Source of the DNA: Streptomyces caeruleatus
GTDB taxonomy: Bacteria; Actinomycetota; Actinomycetes; Streptomycetales; Streptomycetaceae
DNA length: 64,000 nt
Assembly (NCBI RefSeq): GCF_001514235.1
Contig: NZ_KQ948924.1
Coordinates: 813,832-877,831, forward strand
Reading direction: 5' to 3'
Shown: positions 52,238 to 59,658 of the stretch, piece by piece
How the letters are laid out: the number at the start of each line of letters is the position of its first letter
Position numbering within the stretch: the stretch's first letter is position 1
The notes under the pieces: generated by a model
Databases searched by the model: none
Seen by the model: only the letters and a program-made list of their open reading frames with translations
What the model was told of the DNA's origin: nothing
Translations under genes and position numbers: made by a program

Positions 52238-53329
52238 ATGAAACTGCATCTCCCCGTCGTCTCCGTCTACACGGTGCCCACCGACGCCCCCGAGGCGGAC
52301 GGCACCCTGGCCTGGAACTCCACGACCGTGGTGATCGCCGAGGTGACGGCGGGCGACGCGACCGGCACCGGCTGGACGTACGGCCCGGCCGCGGTCGGCG
52401 ACTTCCTGCGCGACCATCTCGCACCTCTCGTCGAGGGACGCGAGGCCCTGGACATCCCGGCCGCGCACGAGGCGATGGTCCGCGCGATCCGCAACGCCGG
52501 CCGCCCGGGCATCGCCGCCTGCGCGATCTCGGCCCTGGACATCGCCCTGTGGGACCTCAAGGCCCGCCTCCTCGAACTGCCCCTGGCCCGGCTCCTGGGC
52601 AGCTGCCGCGAACAGGTCCCCGTCTACGGCAGCGGAGGCTTCACGACATACCACGACACTCATCTGGCCGCACAGTTGAACGGCTGGGTGCACGGTCAGC
52701 ACATTCCGCGCGTGAAGATAAAGATCGGCGAGGACCGGGGCCGCGCGACCCGACGTGACATCTCCCGGGTCCGGGCGGCACGCCAGGTGATCGGCCCCGA
52801 GGCGGAGTTGTACGTCGACGCCAACGGCGCCTACACCCGCAAGCAGGCGATCCGCGTCGGCCGCGCCCTCGCCGAGCACGACGTCGCCTGGTTCGAGGAA
52901 CCGGTCTCCTCGGACGACCTGACCGGCCTGCGCCTGATCCGCGACACCCTGCCGTGCGACGTCACGGCCGGCGAATACGGCTACGACCTCCCGTACTTCG
53001 CCCGCATGATCACCGCGGGCGCGGTCGACTGCCTCCAGATCGACGCGACCCGCTGCGGCGGCCTCACCGAGTTCCTGCGCGCCGCCGCCCTGGCCCAGGC
53101 CCACGGCCTGGAGGTCTCGGCCCACTGCGCCCCCCACGCCCACGCCGCCGCGGCCGCCGCGCTCCCCAACCTGCGGCACATCGAGTGGTTCCACGACCAC
53201 GTCCGCGTGGAGGACATGTTCTTCGACGGCGCCCTGGACCCCAGGGGCGGCACGATCACTCCGACCCAGGGGGTGGGCCACGGGTTGACGCTGCGGGCAG
53301 AGGAGGTACAGGAGTTCCGGGTCGCCTGA
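52238..53329 (+). CDS. Enolase-superfamily enzyme (mandelate racemase/muconate lactonizing type)
   Basis: A 363-residue enolase-superfamily protein that would abstract a proton alpha to a carboxylate. The catalytic KxK is in RVKIKIGED; metal ligands are in YVDANGAYT, WFEEPVSS and TAGEYGYD; the C-terminal general base region includes VSAHCAPHAHA. Specificity, e.g. for a sugar acid, cannot be assigned. It is the second gene after the F420-type oxidoreductase. Confidence 0.9.
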   Translation: MKLHLPVVSVYTVPTDAPEADGTLAWNSTTVVIAEVTAGDATGTGWTYGPAAVGDFLRDHLAPLVEGREALDIPAAHEAMVRAIRNAGRPGIAACAISALDIALWDLKARLLELPLARLLGSCREQVPVYGSGGFTTYHDTHLAAQLNGWVHGQHIPRVKIKIGEDRGRATRRDISRVRAARQVIGPEAELYVDANGAYTRKQAIRVGRALAEHDVAWFEEPVSSDDLTGLRLIRDTLPCDVTAGEYGYDLPYFARMITAGAVDCLQIDATRCGGLTEFLRAAALAQAHGLEVSAHCAPHAHAAAAAALPNLRHIEWFHDHVRVEDMFFDGALDPRGGTITPTQGVGHGLTLRAEEVQEFRVA

Positions 53330-53356
53330 CTGGTCGAGCTGGCTGCAGCGCCGTAA

Positions 53357-53430
53357 GGGGCGCGGGGCTGTATCGATGTGCGGCTCCGCCGCGCGGGCGC
53401 GACCAGCCACGACGGCGCCGCAGACGATCT
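53357..53430 (+). repeat. Dispersed repeat family A, copy 4 (diverged, expanded)
   Basis: GGGGCGCGGGG then an insertion (CTGTATCGATGTGCGGCTCC) and finally GCGACCAGCCACGACGGCGC. The ends match copies 1-3; the centre is different. It lies between convergent genes. Confidence 0.6.
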
Positions 53431-53432
53431 AC

Positions 53433-54473
53433 CTACAGTCGCCGCCCCAACCACCGTGCGGTAAGCACACCCACCCCGACCGCGACAACCCGCCCCACCC
53501 GACCCCGATGACGGGACAACCACTCCTGAGGACTCCCCGCACAAGCCTCCCCGTCGAACCGCCCATGCGCCCCGAAGTCCCGCCCGCGAAGCCCGTCCGC
53601 CGGCGTCCACAGATTGGCCGGTCCCTCCGCCTCACCCTCGTCGTGCTGCGCGTCGAACCCGGTCCGCGCCAGATACCGGTCCAGGAACCCGGGAACGACG
53701 GCGTTGGCCATCAGCGTCGCCACCGTAGAGCCCCCGACCCAGTACTCCCGGCGCCGCGCGTGCCCGGCGGCGTGCACGATCGCCCGTGCGGCCACCTCCG
53801 GCTGGTACACCGGAGCCACCGGCCGGGCCCGTCCCGGCATCCGGCTCAACACCCAGTCGAACTGCGGGGTGTTGAGGGCGGGCATCTGCACCATAGTCGT
53901 CCGCACCCGGCTCCCGTCGCGGAGCAGCTCGCACCGCAGCGACTCGTTGAACCCCTGGATCGCGTGCTTCGCCCCGCAGTACGCCGACTGCAGCGGCACC
54001 CCGCGGTAGGCGAGCGCGGAGCCGACCTGCACGATCGTGCCCCGGTCGCGCGGCAGCATGTGCCGCAGGGCGGCCCGGGTGCCGAACACATAGCCCAGGT
54101 ACGTCACTTCGGTCACCCGCCGGAACTCGTCCGGGGTGATCTCGGTGAACGGCGCGAAGATCCCGGCGAAGGCGTTGTTGACCCAGACGTCGATGTGCCC
54201 GAAGGCGTCGACGACCTTCTGGGCGGCGTCCTCGACGGCCTTGGCGTCGGCCATGTCCACGGTGACGACCAGGGCCTCGCCCCCGGCGCGCTGGACCTCG
54301 TCCGCCGCGGCGGCGAGACCCTCGCGTCCCCGGGCGAGCAGGGCGACCCGGTCGCCGCGCGCGGCGAAGGCCCGGGCCGCGGCCCGGCCGACGCCGCCGC
54401 TGGCCCCGGTCACGACGACGGCCCTGCCGCGCTTCGGCAGGGCCTCCTCCCACGGCTTGCGCACCGGCATCAC
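53433..54473 (-). CDS. Short-chain dehydrogenase/reductase
   Basis: A 346-residue SDR. Cofactor motif VVVTGASGGVGRAAARAFAA, NNAF (for NNAG), catalytic Ser in QVGSALAYRG and YCGAKHAIQ supplying Y-x-x-x-K. The extra ~90 C-terminal residues, ending in a hydrophobic stretch with WLGRRL, may contact the membrane. The GTG at 54473 overlaps the stop of the upstream holin-X-like gene (GTGA); ATG at 54470 is an alternative. Confidence 0.9.
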   Translation of the reverse strand: MMPVRKPWEEALPKRGRAVVVTGASGGVGRAAARAFAARGDRVALLARGREGLAAAADEVQRAGGEALVVTVDMADAKAVEDAAQKVVDAFGHIDVWVNNAFAGIFAPFTEITPDEFRRVTEVTYLGYVFGTRAALRHMLPRDRGTIVQVGSALAYRGVPLQSAYCGAKHAIQGFNESLRCELLRDGSRVRTTMVQMPALNTPQFDWVLSRMPGRARPVAPVYQPEVAARAIVHAAGHARRREYWVGGSTVATLMANAVVPGFLDRYLARTGFDAQHDEGEAEGPANLWTPADGLRGRDFGAHGRFDGEACAGSPQEWLSRHRGRVGRVVAVGVGVLTARWLGRRL

Positions 54474-54988
54474 GCCCGGTGGTGCGGCTGCTCGGGGTCG
54501 ATGTCGTCCGGGTGCGGCGGCCGCGGCTCGGACGCGTCCGGCGTCGCTTCGGGCGGGCCGGCCGGCATCGGCGGGTAGGCCAGGCCGAGCCCGCCGGGCG
54601 GGGCGGTCGGCGCGCCGCCACCGAGGTGGTGTTCCCCGGGGTGGGATCGATGGCCGGCGTCCGGCGCCGACGGGTGCTCCGGGGTCGGCCGGGACGCCGA
54701 CGGGCGCGCCGCGCCGCGCAGCACGTACGCCACCACGCCGAGGATCGCCGCGGTGATCAACGCGGCGGCCCAGTCCGGCAGTCCGGCGGCGAGGCCCAGC
54801 CCGAGGGCGAGCGCGAGGGCCGCGCCCGCGTACAGGGCGACGGCGCCGGAGCCGGCGTAGAGCATGGCCCGACGGCGCTGCCTTCGCGTCTGCTCGCGCA
54901 GCTCGTCCCGCACGGTCTCGCGCGCCACCTGCGCCAGCTCGTCGACCAGTTGCCTGTCCAGGTGCTCAAGATGATCCAAGCGGTCCAT
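54470..54988 (-). CDS. Holin-X-like actinobacterial membrane protein
   Basis: A 172-residue protein with a charged N-terminal helix (DELAQVARETVRDELREQ), two membrane helices (about residues 42-69 and 72-90) and a long Pro/His/Gly-rich C-terminus. It resembles the putative actinobacterial Holin-X family (PF07332), which is chromosomal and not evidence of a prophage. The gene begins only 9 bases after a GGGTAC -10-like hexamer, so the leader would be very short. Confidence 0.78.
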   Translation of the reverse strand: MDRLDHLEHLDRQLVDELAQVARETVRDELREQTRRQRRRAMLYAGSGAVALYAGAALALALGLGLAAGLPDWAAALITAAILGVVAYVLRGAARPSASRPTPEHPSAPDAGHRSHPGEHHLGGGAPTAPPGGLGLAYPPMPAGPPEATPDASEPRPPHPDDIDPEQPHHRA

Positions 54989-54997
54989 GGGCCCCGG

Positions 54998-55022
54998 GTA
55001 CCCGTACGGCAGTACGAGTAAC
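54998..55022 (-). promoter_or_regulatory. Sigma-B-like promoter for the holin-X/SDR operon
   Basis: On the minus strand GTTA-N15-GGGTAC; the -10 is perfect, the -35 deviates by one base from GNNT. Confidence 0.4.
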
Positions 55023-55128
55023 GCGCTCCGTCACGGCCCGTACCGGCCCGTGAGCCCCCTCCACCGGGAGTGAGGGGATCGCGTGAAACGATCTCCCGAG
55101 CCGGGTGGCCCCAACTAGGCTCGTCCGT

Positions 55129-55476
55129 ATGGACATCCTGGGAACCACGCTGCGCGTGTGCGTCGACGACCTGGAGAGGGCAGTCCCCTTCTACGAACGG
55201 CTGGCGGGCGGTCAGGCCCTGCGTTTCGAACGCGGTGGCGTCCAGGTGGCCGCGGTCGGCTGCTTTCTGCTGATGAGCGGCCCGGCGGCCGAGCTGGAGG
55301 TGCTGCGCAAGGTCGCGGCGACGATCGCGGTCAAGGACGTCGAGGAGGCCCACCAGGTGCTCACCGAACTCGGTGCGCACGTCATCGCGGGGCCGGTGGC
55401 GACGCCGGTGGGCCGCAATCTGATCGCGATGCATCCGGACGGGGCGATCTACGAGTACGTGGACCGTCAGGACTGA
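55129..55476 (+). CDS. VOC-family (glyoxalase/bleomycin resistance-like) protein
   Basis: A 115-residue vicinal oxygen chelate protein: ILGTTLRVCVDDLERAVPFY, FERGGVQVAAVGCFLLMSG, AVKDVEEAHQVLTELGAHVI, and AMHPDGAIYEYVD. Substrate unknown; His and Glu metal ligands are only partly preserved. No RBS; a TAGGCT hexamer ends 9 bases before the ATG, as in the PAS-GAF gene, so leaderless translation is likely. Confidence 0.88.
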   Translation: MDILGTTLRVCVDDLERAVPFYERLAGGQALRFERGGVQVAAVGCFLLMSGPAAELEVLRKVAATIAVKDVEEAHQVLTELGAHVIAGPVATPVGRNLIAMHPDGAIYEYVDRQD

Positions 55477-55613
55477 TCCTTCCAGGTCCGTCAGGTCCTC
55501 CTGCCAGTCCCGCCCCCCGACGATATTCCGCATGCGCTCCGTCCTGGTCGACGTAGAGTCGGCGCTCAACGCCGATTCAGGAGCGGCGACCGAGCGGCCA
55601 TGGGGACGGGAGC

Positions 55614-55961
55614 ATGAGCGAGCAGCACACCTACCGGGTGATCGTCCGGGGCACGTGGGACGCACTCACCGACGAGGCCCGGGCACGACTGCTCGCCGGG
55701 GCCGCCGAGCACGGTATGCCGAGCATGCGGTTCACCGAGGAGGGGTCGCTCTCCTACGAGCCGTCCCCGCTGAAGCACTTCTCGATGCGCTTTGTAGTGG
55801 TCTCCGACGCGGCGGACGGCGAGGAGATGGCCGGCGCCATCGCCGAGGACCGGGCGGAGAGCACTTTGCGCGAGCTCGGCTACGGCTTCCGCGAGCTGAG
55901 GTCGACCGTGACGGACCTCGACACCATGAAGATCAACTTCAAGCCCGCATCTCGGCGGTGA
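55614..55961 (+). CDS. Conserved small protein of unknown function (DUF6204-like)
   Basis: A 115-residue soluble protein: YRVIVRGTWDALTDEARARL, EHGMPSMRFTEEGSLSYEPS, FSMRFVVVSDAADGEEMAGA, ELRSTVTDLDTMKIN. An alpha/beta fold with no catalytic motif that I recognise. GGGAGC precedes the ATG. Its 3' end overlaps the convergent acetyltransferase gene by 23 bases. Confidence 0.78.
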   Translation: MSEQHTYRVIVRGTWDALTDEARARLLAGAAEHGMPSMRFTEEGSLSYEPSPLKHFSMRFVVVSDAADGEEMAGAIAEDRAESTLRELGYGFRELRSTVTDLDTMKINFKPASRR

Positions 55962-56487
55962 TCGCCCACCGCTCGTGATCCCGCCAGGCCCCGTCGATGA
56001 AGAGCATGCCGGGCGAGAAGCCCTCCAGGCGGAACCCGCAGGCGCGGGCGAGCGCGATCGAGGCGGTGTTGGCCGGCTGGACGTTGATCTCCAGCCGGTG
56101 CAGCCGCATCGGCCCGAAGGCGTGGCTGACGACCAGGTCGAGGCCCTCCCGCATCAGGCCGCGCCCGGCGGCGTGGGCGAAGGCGCCGTAGCCGAGGGCC
56201 CCGCTCTGGAAGGCGCCCTGGACGATGTTGTTGATGTTGATGTATCCGGCGATGCCCCCGCCGTCGTCCTTCGCGCAGACCAGGAACCCCGCCTTGCTCG
56301 GATCCTCGATCAGCCGCCCGGCATAGGCCGCGTACGCGGCGGCGCCGTCCGGCGGGAAGAGCCACGGGTGGTGCAGTTCCTTGCTCTCCCGGACCCGCGC
56401 CGTGAACTCACGGCTGTCCTCGTAGGTGAAGGGACGTATGCCCACGCGGGGGCCTTCGGCGAGATAGCGGGTCGCGGGGTGTGGCAT
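55939..56487 (-). CDS. GNAT-family N-acetyltransferase (RimJ/RimL-like)
   Basis: A 182-residue GNAT protein of the ribosomal-protein-alanine acetyltransferase-like group: VGIRPFTYEDSREFTARVRE, GGIAGYININNIVQGAF, GRGLMREGLDLVVSHAFGPM, LHRLEINVQPANTASIALAR and ACGFRLEGFSPGMLFIDG. These give the acetyl-CoA site and NxxSxxxxxxxGF motif. Substrate unknown. Confidence 0.92.
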   Translation of the reverse strand: MPHPATRYLAEGPRVGIRPFTYEDSREFTARVRESKELHHPWLFPPDGAAAYAAYAGRLIEDPSKAGFLVCAKDDGGGIAGYININNIVQGAFQSGALGYGAFAHAAGRGLMREGLDLVVSHAFGPMRLHRLEINVQPANTASIALARACGFRLEGFSPGMLFIDGAWRDHERWAITAEMRA

Positions 56488-56509
56488 GGCGCCAGCCTAC
56501 GACGGCCCG

Positions 56510-56746
56510 CTATCGGCGCCGGCCCATGAAGTACGCCCCGACCAGCGCACCGATGAGCCCCACGGCGAGCAGTGCCAGCCACAGCGGCATCGTGACCAGG
56601 GGCACCAGCAGGCGGATCTCGGTCTCGCGGGTGTTCTCGAAGATGAAGACGAGGGCGACGGCGAGCAGCACCAGCACGATGATCCCCTTGGGGGTCATCG
56701 TCCGGCCCGGCTTCCTGCCGCTCTGCGACGTCGTCTTCGCGGTCAT
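56510..56746 (-). CDS. LapA-domain small membrane protein
   Basis: A 78-residue protein with two helices: GIIVLVLLAVALVFIFENT and LWLALLAVGLIGALVGAYFM, separated by RETEIRLLVPLVTMP, the FxxxNxxxxxxxx pattern of LapA/DUF1049 proteins. Starts at 56746; gene lies 22 bases after the acetyltransferase start on the same strand. Confidence 0.85.
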   Translation of the reverse strand: MTAKTTSQSGRKPGRTMTPKGIIVLVLLAVALVFIFENTRETEIRLLVPLVTMPLWLALLAVGLIGALVGAYFMGRRR

Positions 56747-56802
56747 ACGACAAGGATGCTCCCGCAGGCGCGATCACGCACGGTGAGCGACTCGCTGAGC
56801 GC

Positions 56803-58581
56803 TCAGCCGGTCACCGGCAGCTGGATCACCCCCGTGTCCTCGGGCGAGCTGACCACGGTCACCGGCTTGATCCCCCGGTTCCCGAAGTACGCGTCGTCAC
56901 TGGCGGCGATCACGAACCGCAGCCGGTGCCCCTTCTCGTACCGGTGCACGATCCCCGGCAGGGTCACGGTGAAGCTCTTGCTGACGTCGGGCACGCGGAC
57001 CGGTGCGACGAGCCGGTGCACCAGCGTCTTCGTGCCGTCGGGCGCGATGTCGTACAGCTTGGCGAACAGGACGAGCTTGTCGGCGGCGTCCCCGGAGTGC
57101 TGGGTCCGCTCGGCCTTCGGGGAGACGACCCTGAGCGTGGCCCGGGGCGCGCCGACGACGTCGGTGGTGCGGGTGAGCGGCTCGCTGGTCCAGCCGAGGT
57201 AAGTGCCCCGGGTGTCGTACGGCGCCGGGTCCGGGACACCGATGGCTCCCGCGAGTGAGCTCTCGGAGTGGCTGGTGGGGACGAGCCAGTTGGTGTACGT
57301 GCGGCTGCCGCGGGCCACCTTGCGGCGGTTGTCGACGAGCTTGCCGTCGCCGGAGAGGTAGAGCGTCCGGCTGGGCGCGGGGACGCGGTCGGCGGTGGCG
57401 TAGGTGCCGTTCGGGTCGGTGATCCAGTCGCGGTAGTAGGCGAAGGCGGGGCCGGTGTCGACGTTCTTCTTGCCCAGGTAGCGGTCGAACCAGGCGAGGA
57501 TGCGCCGGCCGACGTAGCTGGTCTCCAGGTTGCCCTGGACGAGGTCGAGTTCACCGGCGGCCGGGTCGGTGAGGCCGCCGCTGTGGCCCCAGAACTGCCA
57601 GATCATCTTCGTCGGCGTCCCCTGGGCCTTGAGCGTCTTGTACGTCGCCGTCGCCTCGTTGAGGTTGAAGAGGCTGTCGGCCTGGCCCTGGACGAGGAGG
57701 GTGGGTGCCTTGACGCGGTTCAGGTAGGTCACCGGCGAGACGCTGCGCGCGTAGGTGAGAAGCTCGGCGGTCTGCTGCGCCGGGTAGCGGCCGGAGTTGA
57801 GGGTGCGGACGGTGTCGCAGGCCTTGGTGACGAAGTGCAGACAGGCCAGGGAGTTGATGCGGGACGGGTCGAGGCTCGGCTGGAGCAGGGGCTGGCCTTC
57901 GCCTGCGAGGTAGAAGGCGTTGGCCCACTGCCATTTGAAGGCGCCGGGCACGCTGCCGCCGGGTATCGCGTTGTTCGGGTCGAGGGAGTAGGCGAGGTCG
58001 TTCCAGGTGATCATCGGCACGAGCGCGTCGAGACGTTGGTCGACGGCGGCCGTGGCGAGCTGGACGGCGCCGCCGTAGGAGCCGCCCAGCATGCCGACCC
58101 GGGGGTCGCCCGGAGCGTCGAGGGTGACGAAGTCGGCCTTCGTGCCGTCGTCGGCGGCGCGGCTGCCGCCCAGGAAGTCGATCAGCCGTGCGGCGGCGAC
58201 GCCGTCGATGGCGGGGTCGTCGAGGGAGATCAGACAGCCCGACTTGCCGAAGCCGAGCCCTGAGTAGACGAGGGAGACATAACCGCGCTGGGCGAAGGCC
58301 TTGCCGATGGCGTCGGTCGAGCCGTCGGACTTGCTGCCGCCGAAGCCGTTGGTGGCGAGGACGGCGGGTGCCGGGTGGGCGCTGTCCACGCCCGTGGGCC
58401 GGTACAGGTCGGCGTCGACGGTGCAGGTGCGGTCGCCTGCCCGGACGGTGAACTTCACGGCGGTGACGGTGAACTGGCCGGTCGCGGCGGCGGCCGGGGC
58501 GGTGAGTGCGAGGGGGGCGGTGAGCGTGGCGCCGAGCACGAGAGCGAGTGGGGTTCGGGATCTGGGCATGCGACGGGACAC
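56803..58581 (-). CDS. Secreted X-Pro dipeptidyl-peptidase/CocE-type hydrolase
   Basis: A 592-residue exported alpha/beta hydrolase. A Sec/Tat-like signal peptide (twin Arg then LALVLGATLTAPLALTAPAAAA) precedes a core with GFGGSKSDG, the nucleophile elbow GMLGGSYGGAVQLA, VQGQADSLFNLNEATATYKT (Asp region) and FWGHSGGLTDP (His), then an Xaa-Pro peptidase C-terminal jelly-roll from ~390. Likely cleaves peptides or esters outside the cell. GGAGG precedes the GTG start. Two palindromes upstream suggest a repressor. Confidence 0.9.
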   Translation of the reverse strand: MSRRMPRSRTPLALVLGATLTAPLALTAPAAAATGQFTVTAVKFTVRAGDRTCTVDADLYRPTGVDSAHPAPAVLATNGFGGSKSDGSTDAIGKAFAQRGYVSLVYSGLGFGKSGCLISLDDPAIDGVAAARLIDFLGGSRAADDGTKADFVTLDAPGDPRVGMLGGSYGGAVQLATAAVDQRLDALVPMITWNDLAYSLDPNNAIPGGSVPGAFKWQWANAFYLAGEGQPLLQPSLDPSRINSLACLHFVTKACDTVRTLNSGRYPAQQTAELLTYARSVSPVTYLNRVKAPTLLVQGQADSLFNLNEATATYKTLKAQGTPTKMIWQFWGHSGGLTDPAAGELDLVQGNLETSYVGRRILAWFDRYLGKKNVDTGPAFAYYRDWITDPNGTYATADRVPAPSRTLYLSGDGKLVDNRRKVARGSRTYTNWLVPTSHSESSLAGAIGVPDPAPYDTRGTYLGWTSEPLTRTTDVVGAPRATLRVVSPKAERTQHSGDAADKLVLFAKLYDIAPDGTKTLVHRLVAPVRVPDVSKSFTVTLPGIVHRYEKGHRLRFVIAASDDAYFGNRGIKPVTVVSSPEDTGVIQLPVTG

Positions 58582-58627
58582 GAAGACCTCCGCACTGAGG
58601 CATGTCGGAGACAGCCCTGTTTACCGA

Positions 58628-58641
58628 CCAGTAGGTACTGG
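58628..58641. promoter_or_regulatory. Palindrome upstream of the secreted hydrolase gene, candidate operator
   Basis: CCAGTA-GG-TACTGG, perfect arms and extended by ACCG/CGGT flanks, 47 bases upstream of the start at 58581. Its size suits a TetR-type repressor site. No TetR gene is in the neighbourhood. Confidence 0.45.
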
Positions 58642-58656
58642 CCGGTTGTCATGGTG

Positions 58657-58668
58657 TGACACGTGTCA
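58657..58668. promoter_or_regulatory. Second palindrome upstream of the secreted hydrolase gene
   Basis: TGACACGTGTCA, a perfect 12-bp palindrome 16 bases beyond the first and next to a TTGACC that could be a -35 element on the minus strand. Confidence 0.4.
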
Positions 58669-58722
58669 GGCGGGGTCAATCACCGGAAAGAGGGATTCTT
58701 GACGGAGATTCAGTGAACGGCG

Positions 58723-59658
58723 TCAGCGCAGTGCCGGCTCGTCGAGGGTCAACTCCCCCGCGTCCGCGTCCAGTTCCGCGCCCACCCCGAAGGGGGTCGT
58801 CAGCGCGTCGTCGCAGTGACCGAAGCCGAACTCCTCCACGACCGGCACGCCGAGGCCGCCGAGCCGGTCCAGCAAAACCGGGCGCACCGTGTCGTAGTGA
58901 CCGCATCCCGCCCAGGAGCCGAGCGCGATCCCCGCGACCCCGTCGAGCCATCCCGTGCGCAGGAGTTGGGTCAGCATCCGGTCGATGCGGTAGGGCTGCT
59001 CGCCGATGTCCTCCAGCAGCACCAGCCCGCCCCGCGCACCGGTCCGGGCGTGCGGGGTGCCGAGGTCGGAGGCGATCATGCTGAGGCAGCCGCCGAGGGT
59101 GACGCCACGGGCCCGTCCGGGGACCATGGCCGTGCCTCGGGAGGGGATCACGCGGACCGTCTCCGGACGGAAGAGCGTGGCCTTCAGGTGCTCCTGCGCC
59201 CGGGCGTTCTTGACGAAGTCGACCCCGGCCGCCGCCGGTCCGTGCAGGGTGACCAGGTCCAGCCGGGTGGCGAAGGCCTGGTGCAGCACCGTGATGTCGC
59301 TGAACCCGACGAACACCTTCGGCCCGGCCGCCCGCATCGCCGCCCAGTCGAGGAGGTCGACCATGCGCTGGGCGCCGTAGCCGCCCCGGGCGCACAGCAC
59401 GGCGTCCACGGACGGATCGCACCAGGCGCGCTGGAGGTCGGCGGCGCGGTCCGCGTCCGTCCCCGCGAGGTAGTCGAACTCGCCGTGCCGGTCCAGTACA
59501 TGAGGGGCGACGACGGGGTCGAGGTCCCAGCCGCGCAGCACATCGAGTCCGGCCTCCAGCCGCTCCTCGCAGACGGGTCCGCTGGACGCGACGACGGCCA
59601 CGCGGGCGCCGGGGGCGAGGCGGGAGGGCCGAACCAGGGGCCGTAGGGGCTCTGTCAC
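58723..59658 (-). CDS. LD-carboxypeptidase (peptidase S66 family)
   Basis: A 311-residue S66 peptidase, which removes the terminal D-alanine from tetrapeptides in murein recycling (or microcin C-type immunity in MccF relatives). The Ser nucleophile is in CARGGYGAQRMVDLLDW region followed by VFVGFSDITVLHQAF; GGLVLLEDIGEQPYRIDRML supplies the Glu region and EEFGFGHCDD the His. The GTG overlaps the S9 peptidase stop. It is the last gene of the peptide-degradation operon. Confidence 0.88.
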   Translation of the reverse strand: MTEPLRPLVRPSRLAPGARVAVVASSGPVCEERLEAGLDVLRGWDLDPVVAPHVLDRHGEFDYLAGTDADRAADLQRAWCDPSVDAVLCARGGYGAQRMVDLLDWAAMRAAGPKVFVGFSDITVLHQAFATRLDLVTLHGPAAAGVDFVKNARAQEHLKATLFRPETVRVIPSRGTAMVPGRARGVTLGGCLSMIASDLGTPHARTGARGGLVLLEDIGEQPYRIDRMLTQLLRTGWLDGVAGIALGSWAGCGHYDTVRPVLLDRLGGLGVPVVEEFGFGHCDDALTTPFGVGAELDADAGELTLDEPALR

